64,000 nt of DNA from Bin55 sp963667455 (GTDB lineage: Bacteria > Pseudomonadota > Gammaproteobacteria > Pseudomonadales > Azotimanducaceae), in contig CAXXFR010000026.1 in the NCBI GenBank assembly GCA_963667455.2, positions 186,001 to 250,000 of the forward strand, in the 5' to 3' direction. Both the position numbers and the translations under genes were made by a program. Each line of letters starts with the position of its first letter. The stretch's first letter is position 1. This document shows, piece after piece, positions 55,840 through 64,000 of this stretch. The notes beneath the pieces were generated by a model. That model saw only the letters and a program-made list of their open reading frames with translations. It had not been told where the DNA came from and made no database searches.

Positions 55840-57117
55840 TTGAAGATTTTCTGCGGACCTCCTGGCACCAAGAGCTCATCTGGACTAAAGGAGGAATTGA
55901 AGTGTGTGCTCTACGGACACACCGACAACTCTACACACGGCTCCGCAGGTGCGACTTTGATGAAGAGGGTTCAGAAAGCCAAGCTGGTTCCCGAACAGCG
56001 GGCTTGGGACCTGCTCTCCCTTGCCCTTGCTACGGTATGCGCCGACAAGGCAAGTCTACGCAGCAAGAGCCCTGACGGTTGGACACGGCAGATTGTTCTT
56101 GAGGTTGCGGTTGGCGAACCGGAGTTTTGGAATGCGCAAAGAAAGTTAGTCGAGGACATGCTCAATTTCTTGTCAACCGACATTTGGCAACTGAGGTTCA
56201 AGGGCTCCGGTTTCCTCCCTAGCCTGCCAGCGGACCCAGTTATTCCAGACCAAGACAGCGTTGCGTTGCTCTCAGGAGGGCTTGATAGCTTCGTTGGCAT
56301 CGTCGACCTCGTTGCAGACGGTCTGAATCCCTACGCCGTGAGCCAGATTTCACCGGGAGACACGGCGACGCAGTCCAACATCGCAGCTCAAACTGGTGGG
56401 GGCCTTAGACTCCTTCAGCTCAACCACAACCTTAGGTTCCCGGGCGAAAAAGAACGCTCACAGCGCGCACGATCAATGGTTTTCTTGGCTTACGGCATAC
56501 TGGTTGCTACATCACTCCAGTTCTACAAGGCTGATCAAATCGTTGACCTCTATGTGAACGAAAATGGGTTCATATCGATCAACCCGCCTTTAACGCCGAC
56601 ACGATTGGGAAGTCTGAGCACGCGAACAACGCATCCGGTATTCCTAGCAATGTTCGACGAGCTGCTTGAGGCCGCTAACCTCAGAGTAAACGTCAAGAAT
56701 CCGTATCAGTTTAAGACCAAGGGTGAAATGTTGCAGGAATGTAAGGATCAGGATTTTCTCGCCAAGCACGTTGCGAGTACAAACAGTTGTAGCAGGTACG
56801 CACGCAGCGGATGGAAGCAATGTGGTCGTTGCTATCCGTGTCTAATTCGGCGTGCGGCATTCCATGCTTGGAACAATTTCGACACGACTAATTACGTCTA
56901 TGAGGACCTGTCAAGAAATGACGAGCGCCATGCGCAGTTCGATGACGTACGCTGTGCAGCAATGGCTGCCACAGTCGTTAAGCTCAATGGCATTGATGCG
57001 CTTCCGACAACCAATCTCAATGCGCTTCGAATGGGTGACTTGACACCTTACAAGCAACTGCTAAGACGTGGAATTATGGAGGTCGGCGACTTCCTAACTG
57101 CAGTTGGTGTTAAGTGA
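55840..57117 (+). CDS. qatC: QatC, QueC-like protein
   Basis: The TTG start sits directly after the qatB stop and gives MKIFCGPPGT, the family's usual opening. The 425-residue protein has an N-pyrophosphatase PP-loop SGGLDS at 145-150 and a zinc-binding set Cys317, Cys328, Cys331, Cys334 (GWKQCGRCYPC), both as in QueC 7-cyano-7-deazaguanine synthase. In Qat it is thought to modify a partner or nucleic acid; the substrate is unknown. The expected next gene, a TatD-like nuclease, is not found downstream. Confidence 0.9.
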   Translation: MKIFCGPPGTKSSSGLKEELKCVLYGHTDNSTHGSAGATLMKRVQKAKLVPEQRAWDLLSLALATVCADKASLRSKSPDGWTRQIVLEVAVGEPEFWNAQRKLVEDMLNFLSTDIWQLRFKGSGFLPSLPADPVIPDQDSVALLSGGLDSFVGIVDLVADGLNPYAVSQISPGDTATQSNIAAQTGGGLRLLQLNHNLRFPGEKERSQRARSMVFLAYGILVATSLQFYKADQIVDLYVNENGFISINPPLTPTRLGSLSTRTTHPVFLAMFDELLEAANLRVNVKNPYQFKTKGEMLQECKDQDFLAKHVASTNSCSRYARSGWKQCGRCYPCLIRRAAFHAWNNFDTTNYVYEDLSRNDERHAQFDDVRCAAMAATVVKLNGIDALPTTNLNALRMGDLTPYKQLLRRGIMEVGDFLTAVGVK

Positions 57118-57404
57118 CCTAATTCCACTTCTGCGCTAGGAGCTCCGCAGTTCGAGCGGCTAATCCGAGCGAAGGAAAGGCGTACGTGGAAATCGAGAAT
57201 GACAACGCAGACCTGGTACGCAAATGCCCGGTGTCACTCCGCAAGAAGACTGGTGTTGTCCGAATGAAGCGGAGGCCCAATTTCCACTCCATTGAGCCAG
57301 TTTGAGCCCGAACAACCCGCTCTTGCCGTCGAAATCAGTGACCAAAGCTGTTCCACCAACGACAACCTGCAAAGACTTCCGTTCAACGCGTTCACTCACC
57401 TTGC

Positions 57405-58148
57405 TTACGGAAGCAGATCAGCCATCTGCAACCGGGTCTTGAGTTTCTCCCACACACTGACCACCGAGTCCACCCAATCCACAGCGACTCCCAGCGTCTG
57501 CTTGATCACTTCAAGCGATGTGCGTTCGGACCACAATCTCATTTCGCGATCGTCCAGTGAAATTGTCGCCAGCTCCAATATCTTTGGACTCGCTATCGAA
57601 GCGTCGCTGAAATCCGATATGGCTCTCTTGGTGTCGAGCTCTTCAGCTTTTGCAAGATCTTTCTGATAGATGAGTTTTGGATAGGACTTCACGAGATCGA
57701 GCAATGCGAAGTTCTTGTATTCATGTCTTCGAAAACCTCGACCTTGAGGCAGGTGGGAATTGTTGAACCAAACTGGACCGATCTTCACGTTGCCATCTTC
57801 GTCGAGACGAGGAGGATTGACAATGCCTCCGAGTTCAGCGACGACTCCTATTTCGAGCGGTGCCTGAAACAGCATCCTGATGGTCTTGCCAGTTGGGGTA
57901 AGTCTCTCGCGGGAGGTGGCGTTGAGCATACACTCGTCCGTTAACCGGGACGAGAAGTGTCGTGCGTTTCGAGCCTTTATCAGAATTTCTTCAGCTTGAC
58001 TGAAGCGAAAGCGAACCTCGTAGCGAACATCAGCTGCCCAACGACGACTCGATTCTTGATTGTCTGTGTGGTCTCCTACACTCTCGGTATGGTCTTTGTA
58101 CAACCACGACAAGGAATCAACACTGATGTACTTGTGAAACTTTGGCAT
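57405..58148 (-). CDS. Hypothetical protein (247 aa)
   Basis: The frame begins MPKFHKYISVDSL and includes GGIVNPPRLDEDGNVKIGPVWFN and YKNFALLDLVKSYPKL. It is soluble with no recognised domain. It follows the small gene at 58152 by three bases, so the two form an operon on the minus strand. It is convergent with qatC and occupies the place where qatD would be expected, but it shows no TatD metal-binding histidines in the right pattern. Confidence 0.65.
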   Translation of the reverse strand: MPKFHKYISVDSLSWLYKDHTESVGDHTDNQESSRRWAADVRYEVRFRFSQAEEILIKARNARHFSSRLTDECMLNATSRERLTPTGKTIRMLFQAPLEIGVVAELGGIVNPPRLDEDGNVKIGPVWFNNSHLPQGRGFRRHEYKNFALLDLVKSYPKLIYQKDLAKAEELDTKRAISDFSDASIASPKILELATISLDDREMRLWSERTSLEVIKQTLGVAVDWVDSVVSVWEKLKTRLQMADLLP

Positions 58149-58151
58149 GGA

Positions 58152-58436
58152 CTAAGAAGATCCGTCAACGAGTGTTGTGCCGTCGGTCGTGACGACACGG
58201 AACCTGCCGGTCTCTGTGCGCCTGAGCACTTGCCTCCGTCCATTGACATCGTCTCGAAACCGAGCGTTGCTCTCTCCTAATTCCTCGCAGATCTCGCGGC
58301 ACCGGCTGAGGGTGAGGGTCGCCCATTCGTACTTCATGCCCAAGATCGACACGATGGGTTTCACGAGGGATCCGCTCGCGGGCAACGTGGGTATGTTTCG
58401 TCCGTTCAGGCAACCACCTGTTTCAATGGTGTTCAT
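58152..58436 (-). CDS. Hypothetical protein (94 aa), upstream partner of the 57405 gene
   Basis: I start at ATG 58436 (MNTIETGG); an ATG 15 codons earlier is also possible. The product has one helix (LSRCREICEELGESNARFRDDV) and a C-terminal beta-like end (GRFRVVTTDGTTLVDG). No family recognised. The stop is three bases before the ATG of the next gene, so translation is likely coupled. Confidence 0.6.
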   Translation of the reverse strand: MNTIETGGCLNGRNIPTLPASGSLVKPIVSILGMKYEWATLTLSRCREICEELGESNARFRDDVNGRRQVLRRTETGRFRVVTTDGTTLVDGSS

Positions 58437-59608
58437 CCTGAAGTCATGACTGTCGCAATCTAATGGAGTCCACCCACTCAATTAAAGCACAAGTTACTGC
58501 TCTCTCCACAAGAACGGTGCGTGGGACAAGGTCCGCGTGAAGAGACTGGAACTTGAAGAAACACTTGGGAGCTGAGAGCTAGCTCAACACTCTGAAATGG
58601 CATGGTGCGGACACTTGGTTAGACAGTGTTGCGACGTTTGTACTCGCTTGAGACACAATCCAGAACTCCCTGATCAGTGTGCAGCAGTTCGCGCTTCTTG
58701 ACATCTCCGGCGCTACTCGGTCACCTTGCGCCCCACTGAGCACGCCGAGGGTCTGTACCGCTTCGTCCGAGCACAGCCCAACGTGATCCCGTTAAGGCTC
58801 CCCGACTAGACAGAAATCGCCCTTCTGCCCAGAAATGTAGTGCCTAGCTCACTGGAGGTATCGTTACAAATCAATGATTTACGAAGACCGACCGTCGAAG
58901 TTGGAGGGAAATTGGAACATTGGGCCTCTTAGCAAAAACTCCATCTGAAGAAGACGGCAATTGACCGAGCACACCGATTCTCCAGACCCTGGAATCGATT
59001 TTGGATGGCACTTGAAGATAGATCTCATGAATAGACGAGACTGCCTGCTAGTCGGGCGTTTCCCCGAGGTAGGCGAAGGAGGCGAGCCGGACACTGAGCT
59101 AGCAAAACAAAATCAGACCCGGGTAGAAGCATGCCAAGATTTTCACCCCGAGTAGCCAAGGTCGTGAAGTCTATTGCCGAGTCCATTGAATTCGAAGCGA
59201 CATGGCATGGCCAGCAGGTCGCTTTGCAAAGTCGGTGGGCCACTATCTCCCGCCCGCTACAGTCTCTGTAAACTTGAACATCGATTCAGTCGAGTTTCAT
59301 CTACAGGAACCAATCGTCTGCAACGGCACAGACCAGTCGAGAGTCTCTTCCAATCACTCCCTGAGACGACCCTCGAGTACCCTTTTGGCCGAAACCAATC
59401 AACAGATGGGATACAAAGACTGGTAGACACGGCCTGATTCGTCTGTAACTTGCACGCATGTAGAGCAATATGATGCTAATCGAGGAGCAATTCCTGTAGC
59501 TGTACCGAGTTCGTGACCAAGCGCCCTGAGTGCTAACCAAAAAATGCCGGAGTGAATTGGCCATCTTGTCCCAACATAACGATCACTACGAATATAGGAG
59601 CAAACTGT
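58437..59608. other. No supported gene
   Basis: In 1.2 kb I see only short overlapping frames. A 35-codon GC-richer fragment ending near 58809 (RRYSVTLRPTEHAEGLYRFVRA) may be the end of a lost gene. AGGAG at 59596-59600 is the ribosome site of the Panacea-domain gene. Confidence 0.45.
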
Positions 59609-60133
59609 ATGACCTATCCTGCTATTTCAATCGCTAACATGTTTCTGGAGTCAGGAGAGCGAGACAACATCCCGATCTCTCCGATGAAAATTCAGAAGCT
59701 CATTTACTTGGCGCACGGCTACTACCTCTACCTGTACGAGGAACCGTTGGTTGATGAGCGTTTGCAGGCGTGGAAATTCGGACCTGTACTGCCTTCGATC
59801 TATCACAAGTGCAAACACTACGACCGAACGGGCATTCGCGGTAAGTTGCTGATCGTAGACGCCGACCTCCCAACCCCTATGGAACCCCCTAGACCGAGTG
59901 ACCCAAGTGCACATCGCGTGGTGAACTTCGTTTAGAAACAATACAGCAAGTACGATCCCATGATTCTCTCGCAGTGGACCCATGACGAAAACGGTCCGTG
60001 GGCCAAGGCGATGAAGTGGTATAGAGTGAATCAAATTTGGGAGATGCCAGTCATCGACCATGAGTTGATCAGAGAGTACTTCACAAACGCGCTGCACAAG
60101 ACAAGTACAGATGCTCGGGTACACGCCTCATAG
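59609..60133 (+). pseudogene. Panacea (SocA-like) antitoxin-domain gene with an in-frame amber codon
   Basis: ATG 59609 follows AGGAG by eight bases. The protein shows the Panacea/DUF4065 pattern: IANMFL near the start, then ISPMKIQKLIYLAHGYYL, LQAWKFGPVLPSIYHKCK, and later WTHDENGPWAKA. A TAG at 59933-59935 interrupts the frame after HRVVNFV; the same frame continues (KQYSKYDPMILSQW) for 65 codons to TAG 60131. The second half holds the conserved H...GPW region, so the truncated product is probably not functional unless the stop is read through. Panacea proteins neutralise varied toxins; no toxin is evident next to it. Confidence 0.82.
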
Positions 60134-60169
60134 TGATTTGCCGCCAGTGCCCGAAGGCGGCCTTCCTAA

Positions 60170-60421
60170 TTCAAAATCGAGAACCCATCCGATTCGGTCA
60201 GCAAGCATCACATCGGCAAGCCATCTCTCCACCGAGCGCAAAGGCCCTTCAAACGCTTACCCGTCGAGCAACTCCCAAAGCCACTTTCCCATCTACTTGC
60301 AAGCCAGCTGTGGCAGTACGGTTACGCGATTCTGCGCTGGGAGCACCGTGAAGACACGCAAGAAACACGGATTCACGAGCTGGCTCAGTACAAGGAGATT
60401 GTTCGACGTATCCGAGCCTGA
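60170..60421 (+). pseudogene. Start-less fragment of an unknown gene
   Basis: An open frame of 83 codons (RPFKRLPVEQLPKPLSHLL, QLWQYGYAILRWEHRE, ELAQYKEIVRRIRA) ends at TGA 60419 and has coding-like composition but no start codon. It lies directly after the Panacea pseudogene and could be the tail of a decayed partner gene. Confidence 0.4.
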
Positions 60422-60448
60422 GTGTACGGTGCAGAAGTCCCCAAGAGA

Positions 60449-60496
60449 GGTGCGCTTTCGATGTCGTTCCCGGCGCATTGCCGATGCTATCTGACA
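60449..60496. mobile_element. Solo IS21-family end remnant
   Basis: GGTGCGCTTTCGATGTCGTT and the following bases, ending ..CGATGCTATCTGACA, match the right end of the IS21 element at 40741-40788 with a handful of changes. No istA or istB sequence adjoins it. Confidence 0.65.
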
Positions 60497-60553
60497 ACCG
60501 AAGTTCAGTGCTTCCTTCTCGGCTTCAGAACCAGCAGCGGGTTGATGTCCTGC

Positions 60554-62488
60554 TTACCAAATCAACTCAGCTACAAATTCCTCTCTCGAGAAGTCGATGA
60601 TGACAAACGTGCCAACCTCGAGTCCGGCTGTAGCAAACCCCAAGTCTAGGCCTTTTATCATTTTGGCTGAAACGTCGATCTTGCCAAGACTGTTTCCCTT
60701 GTCGTCTGTTAACAGCCACTGCCCTGGCTCAACTGCACTGTCTTCGATTCGGTGACTACCAGTAACCATGTGCCGATAGTTGACTTCAAGCTCGATATAG
60801 CGATCCTGTTTCGCTTCAATTTCGCTGTAGTCCGACGATTCGTTCCCACGAAAGTCCGCCAATTGGGCATTATTGCTAACAAATCTATATTTTCCGCGTG
60901 CTGTCGTAACCCAGAAAGGCGTGAGGACCATCTTTACATGAGCATGATTTGTTGACAACCCGCGTCGAACAAGCGCATCTCTCAGTTGCATGAATGTCGT
61001 TACCGTGCCACAGTCTGTTGTTGTATCGACCATGACTTGATCGATTTTGCTCAATGGAACCGCTCTAAATCTCGTTCCTCGAGACACCACTCCATCATTC
61101 ACTTCAAACTCTTCAGAAGCGATTAGCATGCTCGTGAACGTATCATCGGGTGGGAACTCCTTGACCTTCTTGGTCCGTTTGACAGCGGCAACTAGCCTCT
61201 TGAAAGGTACATCGGATGTCACTGTGAAAATCTTGCGGCATACATTAATCGTCTTGTTCTTTCCCCGCTTGACACGATCAAGATTCCAGTAGATTTGACG
61301 ACCTCCATCAATCCAGCTAAGAGACGGAATTTTGTAGACACCGCACACGGCAACGTCTGACGAAGGTTCTGTGCCCTGCTCAAGACTGACAATCTCATCG
61401 ATGTCGACAAAGTCTTTACTGGTCGCCCTTCTAACCAGAGTGGTCCAGCAGCGTTCAATCTGGTCAGCTTGATCTGACCGCAACAAATAGGAGTATCTGG
61501 AAACGGTTCTGTAATCGACATCCCAGCCCAAATCGAAGGCCTTGATCGCCCTTCTTAGCGCTTTGAACGTCAAACCGCCTCGCGAGATTCCATGCTCCTT
61601 AAGCAAGTTAGGAATGGTTTCGACGGCAATTGGCGCCCTTTCTTCGATTAAAGCAATCGCACGTTTCAGGAGCGGGGTGGTTGGAGGAGCTCTCTGGATT
61701 TTCGCTAACGCCTTGCTCTCGATCTGTCGTATTCGCTCGCGGGTAACAGGAGATTTCCGGCCGGAGGCATTTGGATCACTAGCCAATGCCTCCAGGGTCC
61801 AGACTCGGTCTCCGCCCCAGCCGGTGCGTCTTATGACTAACGAACTCTCATGGGTAGTTAGAACCGTCTTCACGGCAGAGCAAAGCTCATCCTCCACGTA
61901 CTTGAACTCCGCAGGAGCTGCTTGTGTTTTGTCCAAGCGCTCTAATGTTCTAGCTCTGAGTAGAAACGTGAGTTCATCTTTGTTTGGCCAGTTCTCGATT
62001 AGGATTCCGAGTGACAGGCCGATGCGGGTCAACTCGGCCTTGATGTTGTCGAGCGCTGCTTTGCCAATACCGATTGTTTGCAGTAGCTCCCGCTCGGTGA
62101 ACTGTACGAGTTCACCGACGGTTGTAATACCCAGCCCCTTTACCGCGTTGCTAGTTCTTGTCGAAAATCTCAACGTCTCCAGTCGTTGCAATAACGTCGA
62201 AGACAACGGTTCTTCAATCGCAAGAAAGTCCAATGTGCCGTGTTTGACCGAACACTCCTCTCCGGTGATGAAGTCTTCAGGCGATGCAAGCACCGCCTTT
62301 ACTTTAGTCAGAGATCTCTTGCCGAAATTTCGATGTCTAAGGAGGTCGGCATCCGAGAGACTAGCAAGTTCGCCGAGCGTGTTTAGGCCCATGCTGTAAA
62401 GACAGTTGTAGAGCCTGGCGGATAGGTCAATGTCGGCAAGGCGGACATTCTTCCAGTCATCGTTCAGGTGAGTGTGATTAACTTTCAC
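60554..62488 (-). CDS. Protein with two RNA polymerase alpha-CTD-like modules and a sigma region 4-like HTH
   Basis: The protein has 644 residues. Residues about 12-68 and 95-161 each resemble the RpoA C-terminal domain (RLADIDLSARLYNCLYSMGL.TLGELASLS..DLL...NFGKRSL; GITTVGELVQFTERELL...GIGKAALDNI). At about 229-267, TWTLEAL-type sequence leads to TRERIRQIESKALAKI, the hallmark of sigma-70 region 4. The remaining 370 residues are mixed alpha/beta with further HTH-like stretches and no catalytic motif. The gene lies 384 bases downstream of a C5 methyltransferase on the same strand. A DNA-binding or RNA-polymerase-related regulator or phage sensor is inferred; function unknown. Confidence 0.78.
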   Translation of the reverse strand: MKVNHTHLNDDWKNVRLADIDLSARLYNCLYSMGLNTLGELASLSDADLLRHRNFGKRSLTKVKAVLASPEDFITGEECSVKHGTLDFLAIEEPLSSTLLQRLETLRFSTRTSNAVKGLGITTVGELVQFTERELLQTIGIGKAALDNIKAELTRIGLSLGILIENWPNKDELTFLLRARTLERLDKTQAAPAEFKYVEDELCSAVKTVLTTHESSLVIRRTGWGGDRVWTLEALASDPNASGRKSPVTRERIRQIESKALAKIQRAPPTTPLLKRAIALIEERAPIAVETIPNLLKEHGISRGGLTFKALRRAIKAFDLGWDVDYRTVSRYSYLLRSDQADQIERCWTTLVRRATSKDFVDIDEIVSLEQGTEPSSDVAVCGVYKIPSLSWIDGGRQIYWNLDRVKRGKNKTINVCRKIFTVTSDVPFKRLVAAVKRTKKVKEFPPDDTFTSMLIASEEFEVNDGVVSRGTRFRAVPLSKIDQVMVDTTTDCGTVTTFMQLRDALVRRGLSTNHAHVKMVLTPFWVTTARGKYRFVSNNAQLADFRGNESSDYSEIEAKQDRYIELEVNYRHMVTGSHRIEDSAVEPGQWLLTDDKGNSLGKIDVSAKMIKGLDLGFATAGLEVGTFVIIDFSREEFVAELIW

Positions 62489-62872
62489 TGCTCCAATCTC
62501 ACGCCTCTGAGTCGCATGCGGCTCAGCACTCTGCCGTCCCTCACAGTTTGCTCGGTCGCAGCAATCCGTTATGAGCCAAGGAAGTCAAGGAGTTCATTTC
62601 GTTGATGTCGATTTCCTGGCATCGTCGTGGCACACGAGCGTTTATGTGTCCAAAGTGTAGCGAAACTGACATCCGGCATGAGTCTACCCCTGTCGGCCGG
62701 ATCTGTACGAAAAAGCGTTGCTCCGGCGCTGACGGAAGACCATGTATGCCTTACAAAAAAGCCCGAAACTGACACTGATCAGTCGATTCTTGGTTGAGAC
62801 CGATGGCTTCAAGAACGAGCGGCCCCGACGTCTCACTCTCATCTCAGATACTGAGTGGAGTCTGGTCATTTA
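62489..62872. other. Spacer between methyltransferase and alpha-CTD/sigma4 gene
   Basis: Short minus-strand frames (62569-62775, 62684-62869) show faint likeness to Vsr-type mismatch endonucleases (FRTDPADRGRLMPDVSF), which often accompany C5 methyltransferases, but frames are broken and no catalytic motif is visible. I call nothing here. Confidence 0.35.
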
Positions 62873-63961
62873 TCAAATGGAAGACAAGGCAACAAGCCCC
62901 GTCGCATATCCCAATTGCGGCGGAACCGCGTCCCCAATCAAGTGAGCCAGTTTTTGGCGCGACACGGCATCTCCTCGGCGTCCGGCGAATCGAAAATCAT
63001 CTGGGAACCCTTGAAGCCGAGCTCCCTCGTGGGGTGTCAGTCCTCTGGCTTGAGTTGGATGGGTGAATCGACCTCTACCAGGGGAAAGGAAACCCTTCGT
63101 GATTGTTTGAGAGGGTAGATCTGGAAGAATTCTTCCGTAGATCGAGCTGTAACTGTGATTACCGTCTTGATGGCAGACGGGCCGTTCCGCGTTTGGAAGG
63201 TCCCAGACGTTGTTTTCAATCAAGTATTCAACCCGTTGTTGGTTTTCAGCAGATAGACGTGACGGCGAGTCAAAATCCTCCTGTGGGTCCATATCCACCA
63301 GATCCGTAAGAGCATCCTTGGCAGACAACGGCACGCAGACTAGCCCGTCGAAGCATGAGGAGAAGTCGAAGGTAGCGTTCTTGGTAGCGATCAGGAAATG
63401 ACGACGTCGTCTTTGAGGCGTTCCGAAGGACGATGCATCCAGCACACTGTCTCCGTCGTTGATCCTATAGCCAGCCGAGACTAGCATCTCGCTCGCACGC
63501 TGGACCACTCGTTGGCGAGCCCTCCTTACAGCGACTACGTTTTCGATTACAACTGTTCTTGCTCTCAGGGCTATTGCACAAGCAGTCGCTGCCACATAGA
63601 GCTCGTTCCTAGAGTCTGTCCGTCTACTCTTGTTGTTGAAGTTCGAATTCCCCTCGCAAGGCGGGCCGGCGATCACCATGTCGACCTTACCCTCAAGCGA
63701 ACGAAGAGTCTCGTTTGCAATCCTTAATTGCTGAGGCGGAAGGCCGTGTTCGATACCTCCCCCGTTTTGGTAAGTAACCAAGTTCGCTATGTTCTCGCTC
63801 AAGACCCGAAGGGGACGAAGATTGGTCTTGTAGACTTTGGTTGCTTCCGGAAGTACGTCGACACAGAGCTGAAATACCGGTCTCACTCCGACCGCTTCGC
63901 AAGCCCAGCGGACCCCTGTTGCTAGACCGCCGCACCCCGAACACAGATCGACAATATTCAA
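62873..63961 (-). CDS. C5 cytosine DNA methyltransferase
   Basis: The protein has 362 residues. Motif I DLCSGCGGLA at 5-14 binds S-adenosylmethionine; motif IV is AGPPCEGNS with catalytic Cys102; motif VI VIENV lies at 138-142; motif VIII FGTPQRRRR at 179-187; motif X LIGDAVPP near 342-349. Motif IV reads PPCEGNS where most Dcm enzymes have PPCQGFS. The region between VIII and IX, which selects the target, is short. It may protect host DNA with a restriction enzyme that is not visible in the window; the only restriction-type nuclease here is 50 kb away at 12316. Confidence 0.92.
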   Translation of the reverse strand: MNIVDLCSGCGGLATGVRWACEAVGVRPVFQLCVDVLPEATKVYKTNLRPLRVLSENIANLVTYQNGGGIEHGLPPQQLRIANETLRSLEGKVDMVIAGPPCEGNSNFNNKSRRTDSRNELYVAATACAIALRARTVVIENVVAVRRARQRVVQRASEMLVSAGYRINDGDSVLDASSFGTPQRRRRHFLIATKNATFDFSSCFDGLVCVPLSAKDALTDLVDMDPQEDFDSPSRLSAENQQRVEYLIENNVWDLPNAERPVCHQDGNHSYSSIYGRILPDLPSQTITKGFLSPGRGRFTHPTQARGLTPHEGARLQGFPDDFRFAGRRGDAVSRQKLAHLIGDAVPPQLGYATGLVALSSI

Positions 63962-64000
63962 TTCAGGCCGATTGGGGCTTATCTCGATGCGGGGAACGAC

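Noticed and set aside
62569..62869. Possible Vsr mismatch endonuclease remnant between methyltransferase and alpha-CTD/sigma4 gene
   Set aside because: Similarity is faint and split over two frames, with no catalytic residues; a profile search would be needed.

Overview
The window comes from a Gram-negative bacterium. Two very large genes encode secreted autotransporters with signal peptides and C-terminal outer-membrane beta-barrels, and the remaining content is a dense accessory or defence island with base composition near 50% GC by eye. The lineage cannot be fixed from this sequence. The mix of cadherin/FN3-type surface proteins, many defence modules, decayed insertion sequences and long repeat-rich gene-poor DNA would fit a host-associated proteobacterium; that is inference.

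Layout. (1) 1-13.3 kb: accessory genes. These include a duplicated PLD-like protein, a compact operon of membrane PLD-like protein, GIY-YIG nuclease and RloA-like ATPase (2287-4567), two DUF5678-like proteins, a HEPN-like/HTH/unknown trio (7002-9367), and a dual-GHKL ATPase plus a PD-(D/E)XK nuclease on the minus strand (9393-13239). Three copies of an apparently undescribed 64-65 aa protein family ending in Trp-Arg lie among them. (2) 13.4-28.7 kb: two tandem minus-strand autotransporters (2694 and 2074 aa), each with its own promoter of the same design and its own terminator. They share a GC-rich, nearly identical block of about 1.4 kb. (3) 28.7-36.4 kb: gene-poor DNA with dispersed hairpin-bearing repeats, tandem micro- and minisatellites, a SNase-like gene and a few small ORFs. 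(4) 36.4-46 kb: a 2TM protein with a tiny proline-rich partner, an IS3-family element interrupted by an IS21-family element (both with target duplications), a caspase-like protease, a second broken copy of the SNase locus containing a cassette of small ORFs, and a second GIY-YIG gene. (5) 46.2-57.1 kb: a DRT1-type reverse transcriptase-nitrilase fusion and a Qat operon (QatA, QatB, QatC) with no recognisable QatD. (6) 57.1-64 kb: an unknown gene pair, a Panacea-domain gene broken by an amber codon, a large protein combining RNA polymerase alpha-CTD-like and sigma region 4-like modules, and a C5 cytosine methyltransferase.

How the genes work together. Most genes away from the autotransporters look like anti-phage or conflict systems. 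DRT1 and Qat are recognisable. The PLD-like/GIY-YIG/ATPase operon, the dual-GHKL/nuclease pair with the WR-tail small proteins, and the alpha-CTD/sigma4 protein beside a methyltransferase are the best candidates for undescribed systems. The IS3-family element has left many solo 26-bp end fragments, several directly next to defence genes, so IS activity has probably shaped the island. Gene decay is frequent (frameshifts, in-frame stops, start-less open frames).
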